Shown piece by piece: positions 53,785 to 62,391 of a stretch of 64,000 nt of DNA. Each line of letters opens with the position of its first letter. The first letter of the stretch is position 1. Source of the DNA: JBDRNE01 sp043812935 (GTDB taxonomy: Bacteria; Omnitrophota; Gorgyraeia; Tantalellales; Tantalellaceae). The stretch lies in the NCBI GenBank assembly GCA_043812935.1, contig JBDRLO010000059.1:1-64000 (forward strand), read 5' to 3'. The position numbers were made by a program, and so were the translations under genes. The notes under the pieces are model-generated. The model saw only the letters and a program-made list of their open reading frames with translations. It was not told the origin of the DNA and ran no database searches.

Positions 53785-54234
53785 GTATGTTCAATTACTT
53801 TCCCGCATTATTTGGTTACCTATTGTAAAAATAATAGCAATAATATAAATCTAAGCTTAGGTCATATTAACACAAAACCTTCATTAGTTCAACAAACAGA
53901 TAGTTGGCTTTTTTCTTCTCAACCAACTTAACATATTTAAAATAAAGAGGTTACATGCAAAATTCGAGTGTTATGACAGATACAGCGATCAGTTTCTATG
54001 CTTTTGTGAATTTTTTTAGGACAATGTGTATAAAAATGAAGTGTCTCTTTAGCAACAAACATAAATTTCTCCCTTTGAAAAAGGGAGATTAAGAAGGATT
54101 TCTTTTAATTTAAAAATCCCTCCACCTTTTCCAAAGGGTGTTTGCACAGCTATTCCATTAGCTAAATGATCACAAAACAAACTGCGGTTACTTCTATCGC
54201 GGGATATTTGAAATTAGAAAAGGGAGCCCAAAGA
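53785..54234. other. Intergenic region with a palindromic repeat element
   Basis: No ORF supported. It holds CTCCCTTT-GAA-AAAGGGAG (8-bp stem, 54069-54087) and a degenerate counterpart around 54115-54141 (ATCCCTCCACC..CCAAAGGG), together looking like the two ends of a dispersed intergenic element. A 10-bp palindrome CTAAGCTTAG lies at 53851-53860, near the start of the giant gene. Confidence 0.6.
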
Positions 54235-54546
54235 TTATCGTTTTATATTTTTAATTGACTCTAATTGCGAATTATACCTGTCCAAAGTGCTTAACCCGTT
54301 TTTCATATCTTTTATCATGTCTTTCGAAGAACTTACTATTTCCTTTAATTCCTGAAAAAATATTTTTATATTAGTAATAATAAGCGTTGCTTCCTGCCGG
54401 TAAAAAAATGCGGTGCTTATCAGCAATATTACAAGCACAATTTTAAAAACTCTGCCGATCCAAAGGCCTTTTATCTTTTTACGGCAAAACCTGCAATATA
54501 TCGCCTCATCCTTTATTTCCTCACTACAAAACGGACATTTTTTCAT
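54235..54546 (-). CDS. Small zinc-ribbon membrane protein
   Basis: 103 residues: an N-terminal zinc ribbon (CPFCSEEIKDEAIYCRFC, C4), one membrane segment (about 33-50) and a C-terminal helix or coiled coil. Such proteins are common and mostly uncharacterised. Twelve bases downstream of the ferredoxin-type membrane gene. Confidence 0.8.
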   Translation of the reverse strand: MKKCPFCSEEIKDEAIYCRFCRKKIKGLWIGRVFKIVLVILLISTAFFYRQEATLIITNIKIFFQELKEIVSSSKDMIKDMKNGLSTLDRYNSQLESIKNIKR

Positions 54547-54557
54547 CTCTTAATCCT

Positions 54558-55319
54558 TTATTTTTTCCAGACAAATTTCGTTATCCTTTCAGGGCAGTCG
54601 TATACACAATCCATGCACAAAATACATTCTTCTTTAGTATAATCCGCACTATCTTTTATCGCTCCCATACGGCATTTTATTTTACAAATATCGCAATTCA
54701 CACACGTGGATATTTTTCTTTTTAATAATGAAAATTTTGAAAAAAATGCGTAAATCGCGCCCAAAGGACATAATGACCTGCACCATAACCGGGGAATAAA
54801 AAATGCCGAAACATAAATCAATAAAAAAAGTATACCGGTAATTACAATACCTGGCACATCCGTTATTTTATTCCGCACGAACAAAACAAACCTGCTCATG
54901 TTTACCAACGGATCAAAAAACCAAACCATTCCGCCGCCCATTAAAGAGCTGACAAAAACAACCCCAAGCACAAAAAACTTAGCATATCTAAGCTTGCCGG
55001 TACGATTATCGGAAACATTTTTATTCTTTTTTCTGATTAGCGACGCGCTGTCAATAAAAGTTCCCAAAGGACATATCCATCCGCAAAAAAATCTTCCTAA
55101 AACTAAAGTTAAAAATATCATAATCAATGAAACTGCTAAACGGGGCGAAAATATTTTTTCGCTGATTGAAAGAAAAACCGTAAGGTTAGGATTAATTGCA
55201 GAAAAAAACGAAGAAGACAAAAGACGGCTGAAAGGATACATCGCTGAATATACAAATAAGACAAAAAATATGAGTTGTGAAATTCTTCTTAAAACAACAA
55301 GTTTTTTCATGCCCCTCAT
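54558..55319 (-). CDS. NapH/MauN-type 4Fe-4S membrane protein
   Basis: 253 residues with about five membrane segments and two CxxxCP motifs facing the membrane (FCGWICPLGTF and CRSLCPLGAI), then two C-terminal ferredoxin clusters (CVNCDICKIKC and CILCMDCVYDCP). This is the layout of NapH-, RnfC-linked and nosR-like electron carriers. The donor and acceptor cannot be told from this context. An ATG at 55310 is an alternative start. Confidence 0.88.
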   Translation of the reverse strand: MRGMKKLVVLRRISQLIFFVLFVYSAMYPFSRLLSSSFFSAINPNLTVFLSISEKIFSPRLAVSLIMIFLTLVLGRFFCGWICPLGTFIDSASLIRKKNKNVSDNRTGKLRYAKFFVLGVVFVSSLMGGGMVWFFDPLVNMSRFVLFVRNKITDVPGIVITGILFLLIYVSAFFIPRLWCRSLCPLGAIYAFFSKFSLLKRKISTCVNCDICKIKCRMGAIKDSADYTKEECILCMDCVYDCPERITKFVWKK

Positions 55320-55352
55320 TTCTCAATAAATATGTATATATATCGAAAACTA

Positions 55353-56618
55353 TTATTTACAATACTTAACTGGAAGTTTCTTGACCGCCGCAACTCCTTC
55401 TTCTATAGCGGTTTCAGCCACGCGTCTGGATTCCCAGTCCAATATTCTGGGATCAAACGGTGTAGGAATAATATAATCAGGGCCAAACTTAAAATCGCGG
55501 CCGTAAGCTTTTTTTACTTCTTCAGGGATATCTGTTTCCCTTGCTAAATCTGCTAATGCAGAAGACGCCGCGCGTTTCATATTCATTGTAATTCTATTTG
55601 CTCTTACATCAAGCGCTCCGCGGAAAATAAATGGAAAACCTAAAACATTGTTAACCTGGTTAGGATAATCCGAACGGCCCGTTGCCATAATAAACTTACG
55701 TCCTTTCATACATCTATTAACAAGTTCGGGTTTTATTTCAGGCGAAGGGTTTGCCATAGCAAAAATCGCGGGATAATCCGCCATTGATAGAACCATTTCT
55801 TCCGTAACACAATCGGCAACTGACACACCGATAAATACGTCCGCGTCTCTCATGGCATCTTTAAGCGACCGTTTAGGAGTCTCTATTGCGTGTTTTCTTT
55901 TATATTTATTAAGGCCTTCCCTGTCCTCGCTGACAATTCCTTTGGAATCACACAAAATACAATTCACAGCACCTTCAGCTTTTATCATTTCAGTTATCCT
56001 GATTCCGGCGGCACCGGCGCCGTTTATTACCACAAGTATATCTTTCATATTTTTGCCTGAAAGTATACAATAATTTTTAAGCGCTGCAAGCGTAATAATA
56101 GCCGTCCCCCACTGATCATCATGAAACACAGGTATATCCAAGATTTCATCTAACCTGTCTTCTATTTCAAAACAAGCCGGAGCCGCGATATCTTCAAGGT
56201 TTATTCCGCCGTATATACCCGAAATTTTGACGGCCGCGTCAATAAAAGCATCAACGTTTGTATATCCATTTTTATCAGCAACATTTTCAATAGTAACCGG
56301 CCACGCGTCAACGCCGGCAAAAGCTTTAAATAAAACAGCTTTTCCTTCCATAACCGGAATAGAAGCTTTCGCTCCAATGTTTCCCAACCCAAGAACAGCG
56401 GTTCCATCCGTTATAACCGCGACAAGATTTCCTTTAGCAGTCAAAGAATACGCTAAACTTTCATCATCTTTGATAGCTTCGCATATTTTTGAAACTCCCG
56501 GCGTATATGCCATGCTAAGATCTTTTTGATTAACAAGTTTCTTTGTAAGTCCCAACGCAATTTTTCCGCCAAGATGATATTCAAAAATCTCTTCTTTTGT
56601 AATTCTATTTTTGTCCAT
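55353..56618 (-). CDS. Malic enzyme (NAD(P)-dependent malate dehydrogenase, decarboxylating)
   Basis: 421 residues, the short bacterial form without the C-terminal phosphotransacetylase domain. MAYTPGVSKICEAI (malate site), TAVLGLGNIGAKASIPVMEGKA, EDIAAPACFEIE, HDDQWGTAIITLAALKNY and the Rossmann loop INGAGAAGIRI are all present. Converts malate to pyruvate and CO2, giving reduced cofactor. Confidence 0.95.
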   Translation of the reverse strand: MDKNRITKEEIFEYHLGGKIALGLTKKLVNQKDLSMAYTPGVSKICEAIKDDESLAYSLTAKGNLVAVITDGTAVLGLGNIGAKASIPVMEGKAVLFKAFAGVDAWPVTIENVADKNGYTNVDAFIDAAVKISGIYGGINLEDIAAPACFEIEDRLDEILDIPVFHDDQWGTAIITLAALKNYCILSGKNMKDILVVINGAGAAGIRITEMIKAEGAVNCILCDSKGIVSEDREGLNKYKRKHAIETPKRSLKDAMRDADVFIGVSVADCVTEEMVLSMADYPAIFAMANPSPEIKPELVNRCMKGRKFIMATGRSDYPNQVNNVLGFPFIFRGALDVRANRITMNMKRAASSALADLARETDIPEEVKKAYGRDFKFGPDYIIPTPFDPRILDWESRRVAETAIEEGVAAVKKLPVKYCK

Positions 56619-56688
56619 TATTCATTATTCCTCCGGTTTCAAGATATGGTTACTTTGCACGCAAATAACCAGCCAACTGACGCACCGG

Positions 56689-56961
56689 TTAACCATTTCT
56701 ATACGCGCAATTTGGGCGCAATGTATCATTTTTTATGTGTTCGCGAATTGAAACACAATTAAAAACTCTTCCGGAAACTGTTTTTTGCCGGCCAAAACGT
56801 TTATCATAAACTTTGCAAATCCAAATTTCCCGGCCTTTAATTTTCTCCAAATTCTCACACGGATCATCAAGCGCACCGCAACACTCACCGCATCTTTTGC
56901 AGCGAGCTTCAAACTCTCTTTCTAGGCTGTTCTCATATTCTTTGTATTTTTCAGAATCCAT
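56689..56961 (-). CDS. YkgJ-type cysteine-cluster protein
   Basis: 90 residues; an N-terminal CxxCGxCCG motif (CKRCGECCG) with further Cys in DDPCENL, WICKVYD and FNC, as in the YkgJ family of probable zinc or iron chelators. Short compared with many members. Function unknown. Confidence 0.8.
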   Translation of the reverse strand: MDSEKYKEYENSLEREFEARCKRCGECCGALDDPCENLEKIKGREIWICKVYDKRFGRQKTVSGRVFNCVSIREHIKNDTLRPNCAYRNG

Positions 56962-56971
56962 TTTGCAAATT

Positions 56972-57181
56972 CTATTTTCGTCTTAACAAACGCCGCGTAA
57001 CCTGGCCGACAAGCACAACAACATAAAAAATAAGAACAAAAAACAATATCCCTGCCAAAATTGACAGCAATATCGAACTTATGCCAATAATCAAAGGCCA
57101 TGTAAAAGATACAATGCTTAATAGAATAAGAGAAAAAACTATAACAACGAATCCAATAAAAAAATTTTTTAATATTTCCAT
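56972..57181 (-). CDS. Small two-helix membrane protein
   Basis: 69 residues from the ATG at 57181, which has a strong GGGGAGGAG upstream. Two hydrophobic segments (about 5-30 and 33-58) and a basic C-terminus (RRLLRRK). No recognised family. Ten bases before the YkgJ-type gene, so probably co-transcribed. Confidence 0.7.
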   Translation of the reverse strand: MEILKNFFIGFVVIVFSLILLSIVSFTWPLIIGISSILLSILAGILFFVLIFYVVVLVGQVTRRLLRRK

Positions 57182-57227
57182 TTTCACTCCTCCCCTTAAT
57201 GAGGCCATGATTTACACAACTGTACGC

Positions 57228-57449
57228 TGTAGGGGCGAGGCATGTCCCGCTCCTATCTAATCGAATTAACCTCGAAACCCTCTTATGGGCGGGAGGTTTT
57301 ATCGTCTATTACGCTCACCGGAATGGACAGGCACGGGGGCCTGTCCCTACATATTTATTTCCGGGTGCCGGACAGGCGCAGGGGCCTGTCCCTACATGTT
57401 TATTTCTGGGTGCCGGACCAGGCGGGTACATAGCAAGGCCTGTCTCTAC
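57228..57449. repeat. GGACAGGC hairpin repeats, including a chimeric copy
   Basis: Two normal copies (57325-57350 and 57370-57395) and a third altered copy (57415-57449) where GGACCAGGCGGGTACATAGC replaces the usual loop, like a decayed form of the nested element at 39936-39990. A GGGGCGAGGC/GTCCCGCTCC stem precedes them. No gene. Confidence 0.85.
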
Positions 57450-57467
57450 AATTTCATCACGTAAACA

Positions 57468-57857
57468 TTAATCTGATATTAACGCCTGTATTTCATCCGC
57501 GCTCATATCGCTTTTTCTCAAAAAACACACTCCAATATTATAGGATTTGCCCGGATCCCCTTCCGCTATCCTGACCACTCTTCCAAAAACCCCGTTTTTA
57601 TGAATTACCAGGTCATCTTCGATTTCTTCACATACATTCATCAATTTCTGGTCAAGTTCTATCCATACTATGCTCGAAAGCGCCGGAATGGAAGATTCGC
57701 TTGAAGTATTAAACAAAAGCCCGCAAGCACTGATATTACGCGCCTGAATGTCAGACTTACCGGCAAATTTTTCGCCCTTTAACACTTTAAAATTTAATTG
57801 AGTATCATAATCTACCCTAAGAAACTCGCGTCTTTCATCTCTGTTTTCAGACTGCAT
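57468..57857 (-). CDS. PilZ-domain protein
   Basis: 129 residues with the cyclic-di-GMP-binding signature of PilZ domains: RREFLRVDY (RxxxR) and, about 30 residues on, ARNISACGLLF (D/NxSxxG). A single domain. It lies 1 base after the LOG-family gene. A receptor for cyclic-di-GMP, though no cyclase or effector is adjacent. Confidence 0.88.
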   Translation of the reverse strand: MQSENRDERREFLRVDYDTQLNFKVLKGEKFAGKSDIQARNISACGLLFNTSSESSIPALSSIVWIELDQKLMNVCEEIEDDLVIHKNGVFGRVVRIAEGDPGKSYNIGVCFLRKSDMSADEIQALISD

Positions 57858-57858
57858 A

Positions 57859-58524
57859 TCATTTCCCTCCTGTTTTATGATAAAACTTATTTACAAATTT
57901 AACCATTTCTTTTGGATCGTCAATTGATTTAAATATTGTTAAATCCTTTTTTTCGATTGTATCATGCCCCAGGCAAACATCTTGTATCCATTCAAGCATG
58001 CCTTTCCAATAACTCTTCCCAACCAATATTACGGGAAACGCGTCTACTCTTTTTGTCTGAACAAGCGCCAGCGCCTCAAAAAATTCATCAAGCGTTCCGA
58101 ATCCACCCGGAAAGACCAAAAAAGCTTTACTGTATTTCGCAAACATAAGTTTTCTTACAAAAAAATACCTGAATTCCAAAGGAAGCGTAACATAATCATT
58201 AATTTTCTGATCAAGCGGAATTGTAATATTCAGCCCGATAGATTTACCACCCGCTTCTTTTGCTCCTTTATTTGCCGCTTCCATAATACCTCTACCAGCG
58301 CCTGTAATAACAGCGTATCCGTTTTTTGCAAACACTTGAGCAGTACGTTCCGCTAAACTATAAAATTTGTTTTTTTTTGACATCCGCGCTGATCCGAATA
58401 TACTGACGGCAGCTTTGCCGACATCACGAAAAGTTTCAAACCCGTCAACGAATTCACTCATTATTCTAAAAACGCGCCATGGATCTTCTAAAAGCAAATC
58501 TTGTTTTTCAATTTGTTTTTTCAC
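57859..58524 (-). CDS. LOG-family (lysine-decarboxylase-like) nucleotide hydrolase
   Basis: 221 residues of the LOG/TIGR00730 family, cytokinin riboside 5'-monophosphate phosphoribohydrolase-like. Motifs SIFGSARMS, GAGRGIMEAANKGA and the active-site PGGFGTLDEFFEAL. Bacterial members are often purine nucleotide hydrolases, so being next to purQL is interesting but not proof of a role there. Confidence 0.9.
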   Translation of the reverse strand: MKKQIEKQDLLLEDPWRVFRIMSEFVDGFETFRDVGKAAVSIFGSARMSKKNKFYSLAERTAQVFAKNGYAVITGAGRGIMEAANKGAKEAGGKSIGLNITIPLDQKINDYVTLPLEFRYFFVRKLMFAKYSKAFLVFPGGFGTLDEFFEALALVQTKRVDAFPVILVGKSYWKGMLEWIQDVCLGHDTIEKKDLTIFKSIDDPKEMVKFVNKFYHKTGGK

Positions 58525-58547
58525 CTTATCTCCTCCAGTGGTTTATT

Positions 58548-59351
58548 CTAAATAATATTTTCTTCAGTGTATTTTACTCCATTATCAAAAATTTTCAGAC
58601 CAATACCCGGTTCGGATTTATTTTCATCATTCCGCCGCCAATTCGGATGCTGAAGATATGAAATATGCCTTTCAGGATGAGGCATCATACCGAGAATTCT
58701 ACCTGTAGTATCGCATATACCGGCAATATCATCAATAGAGCCATTTGGATTATACGGCACGCCCGATAATGTCCCGGTTTTATCCGTGTACCGAAACACT
58801 ATCTGTTCATTCTTCTTCAGGATGTCAATAATACTTTCATCCTTAGGGATAAATTTACCTTCAGCATGAGCAATAGGCACATCTATAACTTCCGGCAAAT
58901 CTTTTATCCAGATACATTTATCATTCTTTGACCTTTTCAGATATACCCATTCCGCATTAAACTTACCCGAATCATTAAGGCTGAGAGTTGCTTCTATCCC
59001 GCCATCTTGTTTTCCTCTAGTATCAGGCAAAAGTCCCATTTTTACAAGCACCTGAAACCCGTTACATATACCAATAACAATTTTACCATCTGAAATAAAT
59101 TGTAATATCTGATTCTTTAATTTTGATTTAAGTTCATTAGCAAGTATTTTTCCCGAAGCAACATCATCTCCGTAAGTAAAACCACCTGGTATAGCTAATA
59201 TCTGGTAATCTCCAAGGTTTTTATCATTCATTACGAGCGAGTTAATATGTACCAGTTCTGTTTCCGCCCCGCACATCTTAAACGCGTAAGCGGTTTCTTT
59301 ATCACAATTTGTACCTGCAGTACGTAGAATTATAACTTTAGCTTTTTTCAT
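58548..59351 (-). CDS. purQ: Phosphoribosylformylglycinamidine synthase subunit PurQ
   Basis: 267 residues. The glutaminase supplying ammonia to PurL. Class I amidotransferase motifs: GICNGFQVL with the Cys nucleophile, and MMPHPERH with catalytic His and Glu. Overlaps purL by 14 bases, so translationally coupled. Confidence 0.95.
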   Translation of the reverse strand: MKKAKVIILRTAGTNCDKETAYAFKMCGAETELVHINSLVMNDKNLGDYQILAIPGGFTYGDDVASGKILANELKSKLKNQILQFISDGKIVIGICNGFQVLVKMGLLPDTRGKQDGGIEATLSLNDSGKFNAEWVYLKRSKNDKCIWIKDLPEVIDVPIAHAEGKFIPKDESIIDILKKNEQIVFRYTDKTGTLSGVPYNPNGSIDDIAGICDTTGRILGMMPHPERHISYLQHPNWRRNDENKSEPGIGLKIFDNGVKYTEENII

Positions 59352-62220
59352 GCATCAACTTTCTAAATGGTTTTTTCCAATATTCTTTAAGTAAATTAAT
59401 GTCCGCCTCTATAACTTTAGTGTTTTCAAGACCGTATACAACAAATTCTTTCGTATCGTTCAATGTTCCGATTAACGAAAAAGAAATTTCCTCCATATTT
59501 TTTTCAAACACTTCTCTTTTTTCCTGCGGCACTTCAACAACAAACCTTGAATTTGATTCAGAAAATAAAATAACATCATCTCTGGTGATACTATTTTCCC
59601 TTGGAATGTCTTTAAGCCTGATTTCAGCGCCATATCCCCCCGCAAAAAGCATTTCGCCGATACAAACCGCAAGCCCTCCCTCAGATGAATCATGCGCGGA
59701 GACAATAATACCCTCATGAATCGCTTGAACTAACGTTTTCATTATTTTCAGAGATTTAACCGGATCAACCTTAGGAACAACACCACCGCGTAAACCTTTT
59801 GTTTTAAAATACTGACTGCCTCCCATTTCCTGAAAGGTGTTTCCTAGAACATACAGCAAATTCCCGGGGCACTTAACATCCGGCGATATTGTTTTCGAAA
59901 CATCGTCAATCACTCCGATTGCTGATATTAATAAAGTCGGTGGAATTGAAATCGTAGTTTCTTCAGCGTTAAACTCGTTATTCAGACTGTCTTTTCCGGA
60001 AATAAACGGAGTCCCGTACACTTTAGCCATATCATAACAAGCCTGAGCCGCGCGCACAAGACTGCCTAATTGATCAGATTTCTCGGTATTTCCCCAGCAA
60101 AAATTGTCTAAAAGCGCGGTTTTTTCGACACAACCGCCTACCGCGGCAATCTGACGAAGCGACTCGTCAATTACACTAGCCGCCATCCAATAAGGATCGA
60201 TATCCCCATAATCCGGATTTATACCGTTAGACAGTACAATTCCTTTTTTACTGTCAAGAAAAGGCCGGGTTATTGAAGCATCTGCCGGGCCGTCATTATC
60301 CGCACCAATAAGAGGTTTTAAAACGCTTCCGCCCTGCACCTCATGATCATATTGCCTTATAATCCATTCCTTACTGCAAACATTCCAGGATGATAGTACA
60401 TTTAAAAGATCCTGCGTTAAATCGTTTTCCATTTTCGGCAATACATTTTTATCCTGCGGTTTTTCTTCCGCAACGGCGGATCTGTCAACACGCGGAATAC
60501 CGTCATGTATAAACTCCATATCCAAATCCGCAACTTTGTTAGTGTTATAATACAACTTCAATTTTTTGTCATCCGTAAATTTACCAATTACAGTCGCTTC
60601 AACATTTTCAGCATTAAAAATATCCATTAACGCCTGTAATTTTTCTTCTTTAACAGCTAAAACCATTCTTTCCTGGGCTTCTGAAACCCATATTTCCCAT
60701 GGATTTAACCCCTGATATTTTAAAGGCGCTTTCTCAAGATACACTAGAGCCCCAGTTTCTTCCCCCATTTCACCCACTGCGCTGGAAAATCCGCCTGCGC
60801 CACAATCCGTAATAGCTTCATACAAACCAAGATCACGAGCTTTTAATAATGTATCGACAATCTTTTTCTCTGTAATGGGATTCCCTATTTGAACAGCGGA
60901 ACCGGAACTAATTTCAGACTCAGAAGTAAGTTCCGCTGAAGAAAATGTGGCTCCATGAATACCGTCACGCCCGGTTCTTCCGCCAACCGTAACAATAAGA
61001 TCGCCCGGAGAAACTTTTTTAAATGAACAGCCTTTAGGCATTATGCCCACGTTACCGCAAAAAACAAGAGGGTTACCCGTATATCTTTCATCAAAACAAA
61101 CCGCCCCGTTAACCGTGGGAATACCCATTTTATTTCCATAATCACGAACACCTGATACCACGCCTTTGAGAACCCTTTTGGGATGTAAAGCACCTTTTGG
61201 AACAGAAGAAACCTTCATGTCCGGAATTCCAAAACAAAAAACATCCGTATTAATTATAGGCTTAGCACCAAGCCCTGTACCCATCGGATCCCGGATAACC
61301 CCACCAATACCGGTTTCCGCACCGCCATACGGTTCAAGCGCTGAAGGATGATTGTGTGTTTCCACTTTAAAACATATATTATGTTCTGAATCAAATTCTA
61401 TAATACCAGCATTATCCTTAAAAACCGAAATACACCATGGTTTATTCAACTCTTCAGTTACTTTCATTACTGTTTCTTTAAGAAGGTTTTTTATTTTTCT
61501 GCCGTTATAAATAACAGCGCCCATCATTGTTTTATGTTTACAATGTTCGCTCCATGTCTGCGCAATGGTTTCAAGTTCACAATCCGTAGGGTTCCTCTTA
61601 AGTGTCCCGAAATATTGTTTTACGGCTTTCATCTCAACAAGGCTAAGATAAAGCTGTCCATCCCGGCTTATGCGTTTTAAATCATTATCATCCGCTGACG
61701 CAAGATCAACTTCAACACGTTTAAATATATACGGTTTAATTTCGGTCTCTTGCTCTCCGAAAGAAACAACGTGCTGGATAACCTTGTTATATAAAAGCTT
61801 CTCCTGTATTTGGAAAAGATCATTTTCGGAAAGTTCACCATAGATAATATATTTTTTAGATGTTGCGGCTGAAACAATCCCGGATACACCCATATCCCGC
61901 GCCGCTTTTATAATACTTTCTTCAACCGGATCCATAACCCCGGCGTTATATGCAACTTCAACAGCATGAACATCTTTGGACTCTTTAACCTCAAATCCGC
62001 CGTTAAAACTATATTCCTGAGAAACTGGATCTGTAAGTAAATTTTTTGCAATACAAACGGCTTCTTCAGCCAAAAGATTTCCTCGAAGCGTATATACCTG
62101 GATATATTCAACATCTTTAACAGTTTTTATACCCAGATCCAGAATGTCTCTTTTTACACCGACACTCACCGCATCATAAATATTCTCTTTATCCCTAACT
62201 TCTATTCTAGCGCAATTCAT
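59338..62220 (-). CDS. purL: PurS-like/PurL fusion: phosphoribosylformylglycinamidine synthase
   Basis: 960 residues, between short PurL (about 740) and the long single-chain form (about 1290). The N-terminal about 160 residues hold two PurS-like modules (starting at IEVRDKENIYDAV and AVEVAYNAGVMDPVEESI). Then the synthetase core: WSEHCKHKT, the ATP-binding VETHNHPSALEPYGGAETG, GGRTGRDGIHGATFSS and ITDCGAGGFSSAVGEMG. No PurQ domain is fused. Fourth step of purine synthesis. Confidence 0.94.
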   Translation of the reverse strand: MNCARIEVRDKENIYDAVSVGVKRDILDLGIKTVKDVEYIQVYTLRGNLLAEEAVCIAKNLLTDPVSQEYSFNGGFEVKESKDVHAVEVAYNAGVMDPVEESIIKAARDMGVSGIVSAATSKKYIIYGELSENDLFQIQEKLLYNKVIQHVVSFGEQETEIKPYIFKRVEVDLASADDNDLKRISRDGQLYLSLVEMKAVKQYFGTLKRNPTDCELETIAQTWSEHCKHKTMMGAVIYNGRKIKNLLKETVMKVTEELNKPWCISVFKDNAGIIEFDSEHNICFKVETHNHPSALEPYGGAETGIGGVIRDPMGTGLGAKPIINTDVFCFGIPDMKVSSVPKGALHPKRVLKGVVSGVRDYGNKMGIPTVNGAVCFDERYTGNPLVFCGNVGIMPKGCSFKKVSPGDLIVTVGGRTGRDGIHGATFSSAELTSESEISSGSAVQIGNPITEKKIVDTLLKARDLGLYEAITDCGAGGFSSAVGEMGEETGALVYLEKAPLKYQGLNPWEIWVSEAQERMVLAVKEEKLQALMDIFNAENVEATVIGKFTDDKKLKLYYNTNKVADLDMEFIHDGIPRVDRSAVAEEKPQDKNVLPKMENDLTQDLLNVLSSWNVCSKEWIIRQYDHEVQGGSVLKPLIGADNDGPADASITRPFLDSKKGIVLSNGINPDYGDIDPYWMAASVIDESLRQIAAVGGCVEKTALLDNFCWGNTEKSDQLGSLVRAAQACYDMAKVYGTPFISGKDSLNNEFNAEETTISIPPTLLISAIGVIDDVSKTISPDVKCPGNLLYVLGNTFQEMGGSQYFKTKGLRGGVVPKVDPVKSLKIMKTLVQAIHEGIIVSAHDSSEGGLAVCIGEMLFAGGYGAEIRLKDIPRENSITRDDVILFSESNSRFVVEVPQEKREVFEKNMEEISFSLIGTLNDTKEFVVYGLENTKVIEADINLLKEYWKKPFRKLMHEKS

Positions 62221-62272
62221 CTCATCCTTTTCTGTGATTTCGTATATTTGTATTAATTTATAACTATATTAC

Positions 62273-62390
62273 GGACAGGCACAGGGGCCTGTCCCTACTC
62301 ATCATTCCATATATGCAATCCCGGACAGGCACAGGGGCCTGTCCCTACATATTTGTTTTGTCATTTGAATTTTGTCATTTGTCATTACTA
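62273..62390. repeat. Two GGACAGGC hairpins and a TGTCATTTG repeat between guaA and purL
   Basis: Hairpins at 62273-62298 and 62323-62348, then three TTTTGTCATTTG-like words up to 62390. No gene. Lies between two purine genes in the same direction. Confidence 0.85.
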
Positions 62391-62391
62391 A

